From Candidatus Poribacteria bacterium (GTDB lineage: Bacteria; Poribacteria; WGA-4E; WGA-3G): a stretch of DNA of 35,803 nucleotides. The position numbers and the translations under genes were made by a program. A model generated the notes under the pieces. That model searched no databases, had not been told where the DNA came from, and saw nothing but the letters and a program-made list of their open reading frames with translations. The stretch spans positions 1 through 35,803 of the forward strand of contig JAJEEK010000060.1 in the NCBI GenBank assembly GCA_022821065.1, written 5' to 3'. Positions 1-8,103 of this stretch are shown here, in pieces; position 1 is the first letter of the stretch; every line of letters starts with the position of its first letter.

Positions 1-1
1 G

Positions 2-121
2 TTTTTGCCACCTTATTCACCCGACTACAATCCGATTGAACACGACTTTGCGAATATCAAACGTCTCAGAGAATACAATGCTCATAGAACCATTGATGAA
101 GTCATAAACATGTATCTTTAA
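2..121 (+). CDS. IS630-family transposase, C-terminal end (cut by window start)
   Basis: The frame opening at base 2 reads FLPPYSPDYNPIEHDFANIK and runs 39 codons to a TAA at 119-121. The LPPYSPDxNPIE signature is the hallmark C-terminal block of IS630/Tc1-type DDE transposases; its Glu is the third catalytic acid. Only this tail is in the window, so whether the element is intact cannot be judged. It lies 5 bp before the first in-frame ATG of the CotH gene, which lacks its usual N-terminus, so the element very probably inserted into that gene or a recombination joined them. Confidence 0.85.
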   Translation, partial: FLPPYSPDYNPIEHDFANIKRLREYNAHRTIDEVINMYL

Positions 122-126
122 TTCTA

Positions 127-2040
127 ATGTTTACTATAAATCATATTGACAAGAAAGGCGAGATTGAAGGACTGACGAATCTGACACTGAATAACAACAA
201 ACAAGACACAAGTTTAATGAGCCAGTTTATGGGTTACGCGCTGTTTAATGTAATCGGATCGCCCGCGCCCCGCTGCGCGTATGCGAAAGTAACAGTGAAC
301 GGAAAAAATCTCGGGATATATTCACACGTAGAGACCATGCGTCCACCGTTGCTGAAACGGGCATTCGGTAACAGTAAGGGTCCCCTTTATGAAGGGACAG
401 TTGTGGATTTTTATGAAGATTGGGAGAACAGTTTTGAACATAAACGCGGTGACGACACACAGGGTAGAGCACAAATCAACGCCTTAATCGATCTGCTGGC
501 AGACCCAAAAGCGACCGAGGCTGCCATCGGTGAGTTGATCGATTTGGAGTCATTTTACAGATTCTGGGCAGCTGAAGGTTTAGTCGGATTCTGGGACGGT
601 TACTCTGGAAATAAAAACAATTTCTTCGTTTATTTGAACCCAGAAGACAATAAATTTTACTTCATCCCGTGGGGCATGGACTCTATCTTTACAAAGATGA
701 GTAAACTTGAGTTCATGAACAACCGGCGTGCACCGATTTCAGTCAAAACGCAAGGCTTAATTGCATACAAATTGTATCAGCTGGAGTCTGGTCGGAAACG
801 GTATGCGGAAGCACTCACCGAGATTTTAGACAACCATTGGAATGTTCCGGAATTGTTAGCCACGTTAGACAGCGTCGCTGTGATGGTTGAACCTCATTTG
901 GTGTCTGCCCAACGCGTCATTGAAGACGATTGGGATAGAGATGGAAGATGGGGGAACAAGTCCGAGAGACCGACTTTTGAAAGTGAATTGGAGGAAGTCC
1001 GAACCTTCATCCGCAACCGTAAAAGTGATATACAGTCAGAAATCGCTAACGGGATGCCCGTATGGCGCAAGCGACCGGATCCGCCGTTCGTTATGGGACC
1101 TGAAGGGTTCGACATGAAAAAATTCATCCGATTGCCCGAGGAAGGGTTGTGGCATGCCGCGCGGACGGGTGATCTCCGAGCGATGAAACGCTACATCGCA
1201 GAAGGTACCGATGTCAATGCCCCAGACGATAGTTTAAACATACAGCCTTTGGCGTGGAGTGCGTTACACGGGCAAACTAAAGCGGTTCGACTCCTTATCG
1301 AAAATGGTGCTGACGTTAATATAAAAGACGATAACGGCAGTACACCCTTGCACAGTGCCGTAGTTTTCGGTAGAGCAGATATCGCGAAACTCCTTATCGA
1401 GAATGGGGCAAACCCACAGATCCGCAACGATGATGGCGGAACACCCGTGGATGCTTTGCATCTTGATTGGCGAACGACAGCGTTCATTGGCGGTATGGTA
1501 GGTGTTGAGGTCGAGGAAGAAGATATCGCAGTCATGAAGATGGGTAGGAACGAGATTGCGAAACTCTTTAACACTGAAGGGACGTTCAACAGTGCAGGTA
1601 CATTCCAAGCACAGGCGTTATCAGGTGCGGCTTTCACCGGTGATCTGGCGACGATGAAACGAGCGTTGGTAGGGGGTGCGGATCCGAATACGATGGACCC
1701 ACAATCTGGCAGTACGTTGTTGGCGACTGCTGCACTGATGGGACATACAAAGGTTGTCGCACTACTGCTTGAACACGGTGCCGATGTGAATGTGAGGAGT
1801 CGGGACGGTGCAACAGCGCTGCATACATCGGCGTTCCTCGGACGCGTTGAAACAGTGAAACTTCTTCTTGAAAAAGGCGCGGACACCTCACTGCGAAATA
1901 ATCTGGGTAGCACAGCGATAGATGGTGCCAGGTTGGACTGGGCGTTTACTAAAGGCATCATTGGTATGCTACAAATTGAGGTGGATGAGGCGGAGGTAAA
2001 AGCAGGTAGAGCCGAGGTTGTGAAACTTATTACGCGATAG
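127..2040 (+). pseudogene. CotH kinase-like protein with two ankyrin blocks, 5'-truncated
   Basis: The 637-residue frame holds most of a CotH-type kinase fold: residues 14-33 (LTNLTLNN then QDTS), NGKNLGIYSHVET at 58-70, and the acidic IPWGMDSIF near 180-188. CotH proteins phosphorylate secreted proteins. Full-length members start with a signal peptide and an extra N-terminal part of the domain; both are missing, and the frame instead begins 5 bp after a transposase tail. Residues about 340-480 and 497-637 are two copies of one ankyrin block. Each has two or three ANK repeats (NGADVN, HGADVN) and ends in a DW...G-M...EV...GR-E-KL signature, so the C-terminal half arose by internal duplication. 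Any product would be cytoplasmic and probably inactive as a secreted kinase. The downstream part is open and undamaged. No convincing ribosome site precedes the ATG. Confidence 0.7.
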
Positions 2041-2074
2041 AATAAGAAATAGACACGACAGGGAGGTGGAACGG

Positions 2075-2641
2075 ATGCATAATTCGCAGACCAACCCAGA
2101 ATCTATTCAAGAAATACCAGCACAGACAACTATGACGATGGAGGAGTTTCTTGAAAACGATTTAGAGGGGTATGAATATATAAAAGGAGAATTAGTGCCG
2201 ATGTCTCCACCATCAATGGAACATGGTGAAATAAGTATCAATATTATTCGCTATTTGGACTTACATGTTCATACACATCAATTGGGACGTTTGTATACTG
2301 CGGAAACAACATTTCAATTGGAGGATCGGTTGGTGAAACCGGACGTTGCATTTGTTTCAAATGATCGTTTACCCGAGAATAGGCGTAAAGGGTCGCCCAT
2401 TCCACCTGACCTTGCCGTTGAGATAGTCTCACCGACGGACAAGCAGTATGATGTCACGGAAAAGGCACTCGCTTACTTGAAATCGGGGACACGGCTTGTC
2501 TGGGTGATTGAACCTGTTGCGAAGACGGTAATGGTCTATCGTTCTGAAAGCGATTTCACGCTGCTGAGTTGTGAAGACACCCTGACGGGTGAGGATGTCG
2601 TTGAAGGGTTTGCGTGTCCGGTCGCGCAATTGTTTGAATAG
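2075..2641 (+). CDS. Uma2 family PD-(D/E)XK nuclease-fold protein
   Basis: 188 residues from ATG 2075. GGAGG at 2062-2066 lies 8 bp upstream, so this start is preferred over the in-frame GTG at 2066. The Uma2 (DUF820) pattern is complete: MTMEEFL near the start, then PDVAFV (D90), PPDLAVEIVSP (E116) and EKALAYLKSG (K130), a restriction-endonuclease-like active-site arrangement. The substrate of this family is not established. It is very abundant in cyanobacteria and other genomes with complex lifestyles, often as scattered solitary genes. It sits 34 bp after the CotH-ankyrin frame and may be cotranscribed with it. The family assignment is secure; the cellular role is unknown. Confidence 0.85.
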   Translation: MHNSQTNPESIQEIPAQTTMTMEEFLENDLEGYEYIKGELVPMSPPSMEHGEISINIIRYLDLHVHTHQLGRLYTAETTFQLEDRLVKPDVAFVSNDRLPENRRKGSPIPPDLAVEIVSPTDKQYDVTEKALAYLKSGTRLVWVIEPVAKTVMVYRSESDFTLLSCEDTLTGEDVVEGFACPVAQLFE

Positions 2642-2649
2642 AAAAAAGC

Positions 2650-2809
2650 GAGTACGCAGTTATCAGTTTTCAGTACGGTTTTTCTGTGAAAAACCTTTCA
2701 GTACTCAGTTAGCACATTGTGTCAGGAACATTTTCTGTAACTGCCACAATACATCTCTTTAACTGAAAACTGAAAGTGAGCGTAGCGAACGTACTGAGTC
2801 CTGATAACT
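2650..2809. repeat. Palindromic intergenic element, AGTTATCAG type with ACATTTTCTGTAACTGCC core
   Basis: The ends are inverted copies (GCAGTTATCAGTTTTCAGTA against ACTGAAAACTG and CTGATAACT). The centre carries ACATTTTCTGTAACTGCC followed by ATCTCTTTAACTG. The same core recurs at 25528-25565 and, inverted, at 20833-20852. A nested hairpin, GG TTTTT...AAAAA CC inside CAGTAC...TTTCAGTAC, lies at 2671-2702. It fills the gap between the Uma2 gene and the dehydratase gene. Confidence 0.8.
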
Positions 2810-2838
2810 AATCCCCTGGCAAATGGAGATACAGCATA

Positions 2839-4812
2839 ATGGCGAAACCGATTAATTACAGTGACATCTTAGAAACTGGCGATGATGAGATTTATGATAT
2901 TCAGACACACGCCGCTGGTCCCGAAGGTAGCCTACCGCTGACGGCGGAGATGCTCCTCAATCGGCCGAGTGGGGATGTGTTTGGCTTGACGCACAACGCT
3001 GCGATGGGTTGGGCACCGACGGAACTCCGACGCGAGGAATTCCTGATTCTTAGCACACAAGGCGGAATCCGTGCTCCCGATGGGAGTCCGATTGCACTTG
3101 GGTATCATACGGGACATTGGGAGGTCGGACTTCTGATGCAGGCGGTTGCTCATGAACTGAAAGCGCTTGCGGCGATCCCGTTCGCGGGTTACTGCTCCGA
3201 TCCGTGCGATGGACGGACGCAAGGCACCGTCGGGATGATGGATAGCCTCGCCTACCGTAACGATGCGGCGCAGATTTTCCGGCGACTCATCCGCTCGTTA
3301 CCGACTCGGAAAGGTGTTGTTGGTGTTGCGACCTGCGATAAAGGTTTGCCTGCGATGATGATGGCACTCTCTTCAATGCGGGATTTACCGGCTGTCCTCG
3401 TTCCGGGGGGTGTAACACTGCCGCCAACGACAGGTGAGGATGCAGGGAAAATCCAGACGATTGGTGCCCGTTTCGCACACGGCGAGATTAGCCTGCAAGA
3501 TGCAGCGGATATGGGATGCCGCGCTTGTGCGACACCGGGTGGTGGTTGCCAATTCCTCGGAACTGCGGCGACATCACAGGTCGTCGGTGAGGCGTTGGGA
3601 CTGAGTTTAACGCATACGGCGTTAGCACCGTCCGGTCAGAATATCTGGTCGGATATGGGACTCCGTTCTGCACGCGCTGTCGTGAACTTAGCGGCGAAGG
3701 GGTTAACGATGAAGGACATCGTTACACCGGAGGCGATTCGGAACGCTATGGTTGTGCATGCGGCGTTCGGTGGTTCGACGAACCTCTTGTTGCACATTCC
3801 TGCGATTGCACACGCTGCCGGGCTCCAACGTCCGACGGTAGACGACTGGACAGAAGTGAATCAGAATGTCCCGCGTCTTGTTGATGTCCTACCGAATGGA
3901 CCGGTTGGACACCCGACAGTCCGCGTTTTCCTTGCGGGGGGTGTGCCGGAGGTGATGCTCCATCTGCGTGAACTCGGATGCCTCAACGAAGATGTGCTAA
4001 CGGCGACGGGTGAAACGCTGGGTCGTAACCTTGATTGGTGGAGGAGCTCTGAACGCCGCGAGCGCGTCCGTCAAACACTGGAGGAGAAAGATAATATTGC
4101 CCCCGAGGCGGTAATTCTAAATATAGATGCCGCGAGAGCAGCGGGATTGACGAGTACAGTAACGTTCCCGCGTGGCAACCTTGCGCCAGAGGGCTCCGTC
4201 ATTAAAAGCACCGCCATTGATCCGAGCGTTGTTGATGCTGATGGTGTATATCGGATGACAGGACCTGCCCGCGTTTTCGTCCGAGAATCCGATGCAATAC
4301 AATCTATTAAAGGTCAAGGTAAAAATAACGTCCAACCAGGTGACATCATGGTGCTGTGTTGTCGCGGTCCACAAGGCACAGGCATGGAAGAAGTATATCA
4401 AGTCACAGCAGCATTGAAACACCTTTCGTTCGGTAAGAATATCGCCTTGATAACGGATGCGCGGTTCTCTGGGGTCTCAACTGGGGCGTGTATCGGACAC
4501 GTTGGACCGGAGGCACTCGCTGGGGGGCCTATCGGTAAGGTGCTGGACGGGGACATCGTCCAGATTGAGATTGATACGCGACAACTCATAGGGAGTATTG
4601 ATTTGGTTGGACACGGTAGTGAGGCGTTCGGCGCGGCAGCCGGTGAACGTGTGTTGGCGGAACGACAGCCGAGGCCGGACCTATCACCGGATGAAGCGTT
4701 GCCAGACGATACACGCCTCTGGGCAGCGTTGCAATCCGTCGGGGGCGGTACGTGGGGCGGCTGCGTCTATGATGTAGATGCAATCCTCAAGGCTTTGGGC
4801 AGTCGTCAGTAA
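2839..4812 (+). CDS. yjhG: YjhG/YagF-type D-xylonate (sugar-acid) dehydratase
   Basis: 657 residues, the same length as E. coli YjhG (655) and clearly longer than IlvD or Edd. The IlvD/Edd fold dehydrates aldonic acids to 2-keto-3-deoxy acids using an Fe-S cluster and Mg. Seen here: [10 protein letters not shown] (C123), [15 protein letters not shown] (C166), [10 protein letters not shown] (C237), the [22 protein letters not shown] block, and [23 protein letters not shown] near the C-terminus. The N-terminal [23 protein letters not shown] stretch is specific to the YjhG/YagF branch. Dehydration of D-xylonate is the known E. coli activity; the exact pentonate or hexonate used here is inferred. 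Nearby genes that fit a sugar-acid route are the UlaG-like hydrolase (5314) and the RraA-like aldolase (6861). Spacing to neighbours is over 100 bp, with repeats in both gaps. Confidence 0.92.
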   Translation: MAKPINYSDILETGDDEIYDIQTHAAGPEGSLPLTAEMLLNRPSGDVFGLTHNAAMGWAPTELRREEFLILSTQGGIRAPDGSPIALGYHTGHWEVGLLMQAVAHELKALAAIPFAGYCSDPCDGRTQGTVGMMDSLAYRNDAAQIFRRLIRSLPTRKGVVGVATCDKGLPAMMMALSSMRDLPAVLVPGGVTLPPTTGEDAGKIQTIGARFAHGEISLQDAADMGCRACATPGGGCQFLGTAATSQVVGEALGLSLTHTALAPSGQNIWSDMGLRSARAVVNLAAKGLTMKDIVTPEAIRNAMVVHAAFGGSTNLLLHIPAIAHAAGLQRPTVDDWTEVNQNVPRLVDVLPNGPVGHPTVRVFLAGGVPEVMLHLRELGCLNEDVLTATGETLGRNLDWWRSSERRERVRQTLEEKDNIAPEAVILNIDAARAAGLTSTVTFPRGNLAPEGSVIKSTAIDPSVVDADGVYRMTGPARVFVRESDAIQSIKGQGKNNVQPGDIMVLCCRGPQGTGMEEVYQVTAALKHLSFGKNIALITDARFSGVSTGACIGHVGPEALAGGPIGKVLDGDIVQIEIDTRQLIGSIDLVGHGSEAFGAAAGERVLAERQPRPDLSPDEALPDDTRLWAALQSVGGGTWGGCVYDVDAILKALGSRQ

Positions 4813-4918
4813 GAAAGTTGTGAAGTGTGCTAAAGTTTCAAAGTTAAAAACTTTACTAGGGGAAACACCCAAGCAAAAACACTTCTCTAACTTTAGAAAC
4901 TTTACAGACTTCTCTAAC
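4813..4918. repeat. Palindromic intergenic element built on CTAAAGTTTC
   Basis: The left half GCTAAAGTTTCAAAGTTA (4830-4846) pairs, with a couple of mismatches, with TAACTTTAGAAACTTTAC (4888-4905). Flanking GTGAAG and GACTTCTC extend the stem. It has the architecture of the other elements here but a different base sequence. It lies between the dehydratase stop and the VanZ-like gene. Confidence 0.6.
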
Positions 4919-4936
4919 CAATATTGATAACTACTG

Positions 4937-5308
4937 ATGAAATACTGGGTACCGTCTCTGCTGTATATGGCACTCATTTTTGCCGTTTCGTCTATGGAGC
5001 AACCGCCGCTTCCGATGCCAAAATTTGAGTGGTTGACGATCGATAAACTCTACCATTTTATCGAATACGCGATACTCGGCGGATTGCTGGCATGGGCGTT
5101 TGTGAAGGCGAAGCCGCGGGTAGTGCCGTCACAAACGATATGGGTTTTGGCAGCCGTAATTTCTATTCTCTACGGTGCAAGCGATGAATGGCATCAAACG
5201 TTCGTCCCCGGTAGACTTGCAACGCTTGCAGATTGGGTGGCAGATGTGTTGGGGTCTATCGCAGGGGTGTTGGGAGTCTATTTCTATTATAGGAAAAAGG
5301 AAAATTAA
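4937..5308 (+). CDS. VanZ-like small integral membrane protein
   Basis: 123 residues with about four hydrophobic segments (roughly 4-20, 43-59, 68-84, 98-116). The family signature GASDEWHQTFVPGR follows the third segment, and DKLYHFIEYAILGG lies before the second. These are the VanZ/teicoplanin-resistance-like motifs. The biochemical function of most VanZ-like proteins is unknown, although some alter glycopeptide susceptibility. The C-terminal KKEN-stop lies in a 21-bp purine-rich string that is repeated exactly in front of the NIPSNAP gene. The MBL gene starts 5 bp after the stop, so the two are likely cotranscribed. The Shine-Dalgarno sequence is weak. Confidence 0.85.
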   Translation: MKYWVPSLLYMALIFAVSSMEQPPLPMPKFEWLTIDKLYHFIEYAILGGLLAWAFVKAKPRVVPSQTIWVLAAVISILYGASDEWHQTFVPGRLATLADWVADVLGSIAGVLGVYFYYRKKEN

Positions 5309-5313
5309 AAAAT
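5293..5313 (+). repeat. 21-bp purine-rich leader, identical copy at 7696-7716
   Basis: The string GAAAAAGGAAAATTAAAAA plus AT occurs exactly twice in the window. Here it spans the end of the VanZ-like gene and the ribosome-binding site of the MBL gene. At 7696-7716 it lies directly in front of the NIPSNAP start. It contains an AAGGAAAA ribosome site in both places. Confidence 0.8.
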
Positions 5314-6108
5314 ATGCATCCACTTGTTAATTTAGAGGTGCCAGAAGGTGCTGTTGCTGTTCATTGGTTTGAACAGAGCAGTTTTGCTTTGAAGGATTCC
5401 GCTGGTACGATTGTCCAAATTGATCCGTATTTCCCGCGGGAACGTCCGGCTGACCGTTTTATTCATACCGAACCACCACTTGATGAATCGGCACTTCCGA
5501 CCGATTTTGTGCTCTTAACGCATGCACACGGGGATCATACCTGCTCGGAATCCATACGCCGGATTTGGGAGACCTCGGACGCAACACAGTTCGTTGGTCC
5601 CGAAGAGAGTGTGCGTCAAATTTCGGGAGAAACAGATGTCGCTTCAGTGAATATCTCGGAAATCCGCGCTGGCGAGGCGGCGACGCTCAACGGTCTCACG
5701 GTGCACGCTGTCTATGCGAAACCGCCTGATGGCGATGCGTCTGCCGGTATAGCACCACCGGATGTTACGCACTTAGGGTATGTAATTGTCGGTAATGGTG
5801 TGGTGCTATACTTCAGCGGCGATCCGATCAACAATTTCGCGGAGCACGACGCTTTGGTTTCAGCGGTGGCGGCACACACACCAGACATCGGTTTTTTGAC
5901 GAACCATCCGACGGAGGGTGAATTCCCGTTCTACGATGGGTGCGTCAAAATGGCGACACGCATCGGATTGAAGCATGCGGTTCCGGTGCATCGCGCCTGT
6001 TTCGTTACGCGTGATTACGATCCGAACGAGTGGGCATCCAACTTTCCGTCTGGAGGTCCCGAACCGCTGATTATTGAGAGAAATTCACATATAATTTTTA
6101 GAAGTTAA
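5314..6108 (+). CDS. MBL-fold metal-dependent hydrolase, UlaG-like
   Basis: 264 residues. The zinc/manganese site is plain: LLTHAHGDHT gives H70, H72, D74 and H75, followed by LYFSGDP and TNHPTEG, which supply the later ligands. The compact single-domain layout with an N-terminal VHWFEQSSFAL beta strand matches the UlaG (L-ascorbate-6-phosphate lactonase) branch of the metallo-beta-lactamase superfamily. A lactone or related ester substrate is plausible but not shown. The start is supported by AAGGAAAA upstream; the spacing to the VanZ-like stop is 5 bp. The stop codon TAA lies inside the palindromic element that follows (AGAAGTTAACAG), so the last two residues (RS) are repeat-encoded. Confidence 0.85.
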   Translation: MHPLVNLEVPEGAVAVHWFEQSSFALKDSAGTIVQIDPYFPRERPADRFIHTEPPLDESALPTDFVLLTHAHGDHTCSESIRRIWETSDATQFVGPEESVRQISGETDVASVNISEIRAGEAATLNGLTVHAVYAKPPDGDASAGIAPPDVTHLGYVIVGNGVVLYFSGDPINNFAEHDALVSAVAAHTPDIGFLTNHPTEGEFPFYDGCVKMATRIGLKHAVPVHRACFVTRDYDPNEWASNFPSGGPEPLIIERNSHIIFRS

Positions 6109-6198
6109 CAGTGGCCAGTCGCCAGTGTCCAGTTAAGAGGTGTGCGGATAACACAATATCTCTTTTCTGGTAACTGTTAACTGGAAACTGGTAACTTC
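6101..6198. repeat. Palindromic intergenic element, GAAGTTAACAG...CTGGTAACTTC
   Basis: The ends are inverted copies, the inner pair is CAGTTAAGAG...ATCTCTTTT-CTGGTAACTG, and the core is TGCGGATAACACAATAT. The core recurs inverted at 21330-21350 (TTGTGTTATCCGAG). It overlaps the MBL stop codon and ends just before purE. Confidence 0.8.
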
Positions 6199-6220
6199 AA
6201 AACGAGGTACAGATATAGAT

Positions 6221-6751
6221 ATGTCGTTACAGAAACAAAAAACTGCGCTTGTTGGTATTGTCATGGGAAGTGATTCCGATTTAGAGAAGATGGCGGAAGC
6301 CGCAAAGATTTTAGAGGAGTTTGAGGTCCCGTTTGAAATAACGATCTCATCTGCGCACCGTTCACCGGAACGGACGATGGCGTGGACGGAGAGAATTAAG
6401 GCAGAAGGCGGGAAGGTTATCATTGCTGGTGCCGGACGTGCAGCGCATCTCGCGGGTGTTATCGCGGCGCACACGACGCTGCCAGTCATCGGTGTACCGA
6501 TTGACGGTGGACCGCTCGACGGTGTTGACGCGCTCTATGCGACCGTCCAGATGCCTCCGGGGATTCCTGTCGGGACGATGGCGATCGGTTCCGGTGGTGC
6601 TCGGAATGCTGGACTCTTTGCTGTCCAAATTTTGGCACTCCAATTCCCTGAACTGGAAGAAAAATTGTTGGCATATAAAACGAAATTGAGTGACGGTGTC
6701 GCCGAAAAGGCGGCGCGTCTCGAAGAAGTCGGCTACGAGAATTATTTTTAG
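6221..6751 (+). CDS. purE: PurE, N5-carboxyaminoimidazole ribonucleotide mutase
   Basis: 176 residues, typical for PurE (160-175). It interconverts N5-CAIR and CAIR in de novo purine synthesis in the cytoplasm. Diagnostic segments are GIVMGSDSDLEKM near the start (phosphate loop), ISSAHRSPER, the AGAGRAAHLAGVIAAHTTLPVIGVPI stretch and VQMPPGIPVGTMAIG...NAGLFAVQIL. No purK is seen nearby, so the usual purEK pair is split here. Class I (N5-CAIR mutase) is favoured by the AHL and QMPPGIPV blocks. GAGG at 6201-6204, about 15 bp upstream, is a poor ribosome site. Palindromic elements flank it on both sides; the downstream one begins right after the TAG. Confidence 0.93.
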   Translation: MSLQKQKTALVGIVMGSDSDLEKMAEAAKILEEFEVPFEITISSAHRSPERTMAWTERIKAEGGKVIIAGAGRAAHLAGVIAAHTTLPVIGVPIDGGPLDGVDALYATVQMPPGIPVGTMAIGSGGARNAGLFAVQILALQFPELEEKLLAYKTKLSDGVAEKAARLEEVGYENYF

Positions 6752-6849
6752 AAGTAACCAGTAACCAGTGGACAGTTAAGAGGGAACTGGGATAGAACAG
6801 TTACTCTCTTTAACTGGTAACTGGTAACTGGTAACTGATAACTGGTAAG
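6752..6849. repeat. Palindromic intergenic element with TAACTGG heptad array
   Basis: AGAAGTAACCAGTAACCAG on the left pairs with a run of five heptads (TAACTGG x3, TAACTGA, TAACTGG at 6811-6845) on the right. The inner CAGTTAAGAGGGAACTG and CTCTTTAACTGG are inverted copies. It separates purE from the RraA-like gene. Confidence 0.8.
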
Positions 6850-6860
6850 GGGAGTTCTAC

Positions 6861-7541
6861 ATGTCCAACGGACAAGATCAGTGGAGCGATGACACCGAAC
6901 TGTTTGATCTAATGGAGGAACAGTTATACGCTGCCGTGATTTCGGATGCGCTGGATGCAGCGGGTTATCGCGAACAGGCACTACGACATACCATCCGTCC
7001 GCTTCATCCGGAGATGGTCGTGGTGGGTCGCGCGATGCCTGTGTTGTGTGTGGAAGTCTATGAGATTCCAGATGAACCATATCAGCAGGAGATCGCAGCG
7101 GTGGATAGCCTCAAAGAGAACGACGTTCTTATCTGTTCGACGAATGGAAGTACGCGTATCTGTTTCTGGGGTGAACTCCTCTCAACGGCGGCGCGTGCGC
7201 GAGGGTCGCGCGGGGCTGTCATCGAGGGGTTTATCCGAGATGCTAAGCAGATTTTGGCAATGGAATTTCCAGTGTTCACGACGGGTTTGTCGCCTGTTGA
7301 TTCTAACGGGCGCGGCGATGTCGTCGCCTACAATGTCCCGATTGAATGCGGGGGTGTTACGGTTAATCCGGGTGACATTGTGTTCGGTGATGCTGATGGT
7401 GTTGTTGTTGTCCCGCAAGCGGTGGAAACGACTGTAATAGAAGCCGCATTGGAAAAGGTGAGCGGCGAGAACCGCACCCGCGACGCACTCCTCGCCGGTG
7501 CAACGCTGCGCGAAGTTTATGACAAATATGGGATACTATAA
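6861..7541 (+). CDS. RraA-like / HMG-CHA-aldolase family protein
   Basis: 226 residues of the RraA/methyltransferase-like fold. The signature runs FWGELLSTAARARGSRGAVIEG then FIRDA, with R126 and D127 at the substrate/metal position and E105 in the WGELL segment. RraA proper lacks aldolase chemistry and inhibits RNase E. Homologues such as 4-hydroxy-4-methyl-2-oxoglutarate/4-carboxy-4-hydroxy-2-oxoadipate aldolase cleave 2-keto acids to pyruvate. Keeping the Arg-Asp pair and the extended C-terminus (GDADGVVVVPQ...TLREVYDKYGIL) favours the enzymatic branch. AAGGGGAG at 6847-6854 precedes the ATG by 6 bp. The activity assignment is family-level only; a role with the YjhG-type dehydratase is inferred. 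Confidence 0.85.
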   Translation: MSNGQDQWSDDTELFDLMEEQLYAAVISDALDAAGYREQALRHTIRPLHPEMVVVGRAMPVLCVEVYEIPDEPYQQEIAAVDSLKENDVLICSTNGSTRICFWGELLSTAARARGSRGAVIEGFIRDAKQILAMEFPVFTTGLSPVDSNGRGDVVAYNVPIECGGVTVNPGDIVFGDADGVVVVPQAVETTVIEAALEKVSGENRTRDALLAGATLREVYDKYGIL

Positions 7542-7544
7542 TGA

Positions 7545-7695
7545 ATAGTTATAAGTTAAGAGGTTTTTGATTGCGTTACCAACCACTTATAACCAAAAGG
7601 CGTACTCGCCGTACCAAGAACTTTACCAGTTAAGAGGGAACTGATTCATCAAGTCTTTCTCTTACTGGTAACTCGTAACTGTTAACTGGTAACTT
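7545..7695. repeat. Compound palindromic intergenic element
   Basis: Two modules are joined. ATAGTTATAAGTTAAGAG pairs with CCACTTATAACC (7547-7593), and TTACCAGTTAAGAGGGAACTG pairs with CTCTTACTGGTAAC (7623-7673), followed by more TAACTGG heptads. Between them is the hairpin AAGGCGTACTCGCCGTAC (7597-7614), which also occurs at 20946-20962. Confidence 0.75.
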
Positions 7696-7714
7696 GAAAA
7701 AGGAAAATTAAAAA

Positions 7715-8044
7715 ATGATTTATGAATTGAGAACGTATCAAGTTGTGCCGGGGAAGATGAAAAATTTGAATGACCGATTTGCCAATATCACCGTTCCGCT
7801 GTTTGAGAAGCACGGTATGAAGGTTATCGGGTTTTGGGAAACCGCCATCGGTGAGGCAACGACGACAGAACTTATCTACATGCTTGCGTTTGAGGATTTG
7901 GGACATTATCAGCGTGCGTGGGATGCCTTTATTGCTGATCCAGAGTGGCAAGCGGCGAAACGCCTGACAGAGATCGGCGGTCCGCTGGTCAACGTGGCGG
8001 GTTCTAAGATTCTGGAACCGACAGATTATTCGCCATTACAATAG
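7715..8044 (+). CDS. NIPSNAP family protein
   Basis: 109 residues, beginning MIYELRTYQVVPGKMKNL. The phrase YELRTYxxxPGK and the later GFWETAIGE...LIYMLAFEDLGHYQRAWDAF identify a NIPSNAP-type dimeric alpha/beta-barrel domain. Bacterial NIPSNAP proteins have no settled function; they are often found beside dehydrogenases or sugar-acid genes. An AAGGAAAA ribosome site lies 8 bp upstream within a 21-bp string shared with the MBL gene leader. It is convergent with the large peptidase gene; a hairpin (8071-8103) sits between the two stops. Confidence 0.88.
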   Translation: MIYELRTYQVVPGKMKNLNDRFANITVPLFEKHGMKVIGFWETAIGEATTTELIYMLAFEDLGHYQRAWDAFIADPEWQAAKRLTEIGGPLVNVAGSKILEPTDYSPLQ

Positions 8045-8070
8045 CGTATGTAAACCGCGGGCGCGGCAAA

Positions 8071-8103
8071 GTGTGGAAATCGCGAGCAGAGCTCGCTCCT
8101 ACC
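8071..8103. repeat. REP-like hairpin GCGAGC-AGA-GCTCGC
   Basis: A GTGTGGAAATCGCGAGCAGAGCTCGCTCCTAC unit with a perfect 6-bp inner stem. It lies between two convergent genes. On the minus strand it reads GTAGGAGCGAGC, and the TAG is the stop codon of the peptidase gene. There is no T-run, so a terminator role is unproven. Confidence 0.65.

Noticed and set aside
1191..1961. Minus-strand 256-residue open frame opposite the ankyrin region
   Set aside because: It is low-complexity, serine-rich antisense of ankyrin repeats; the plus-strand frame has clear homology signatures.
8071..8103. Bidirectional terminator between the NIPSNAP and peptidase genes
   Set aside because: The hairpin is strong but no T-run follows on either strand, so I list it as a repeat only.
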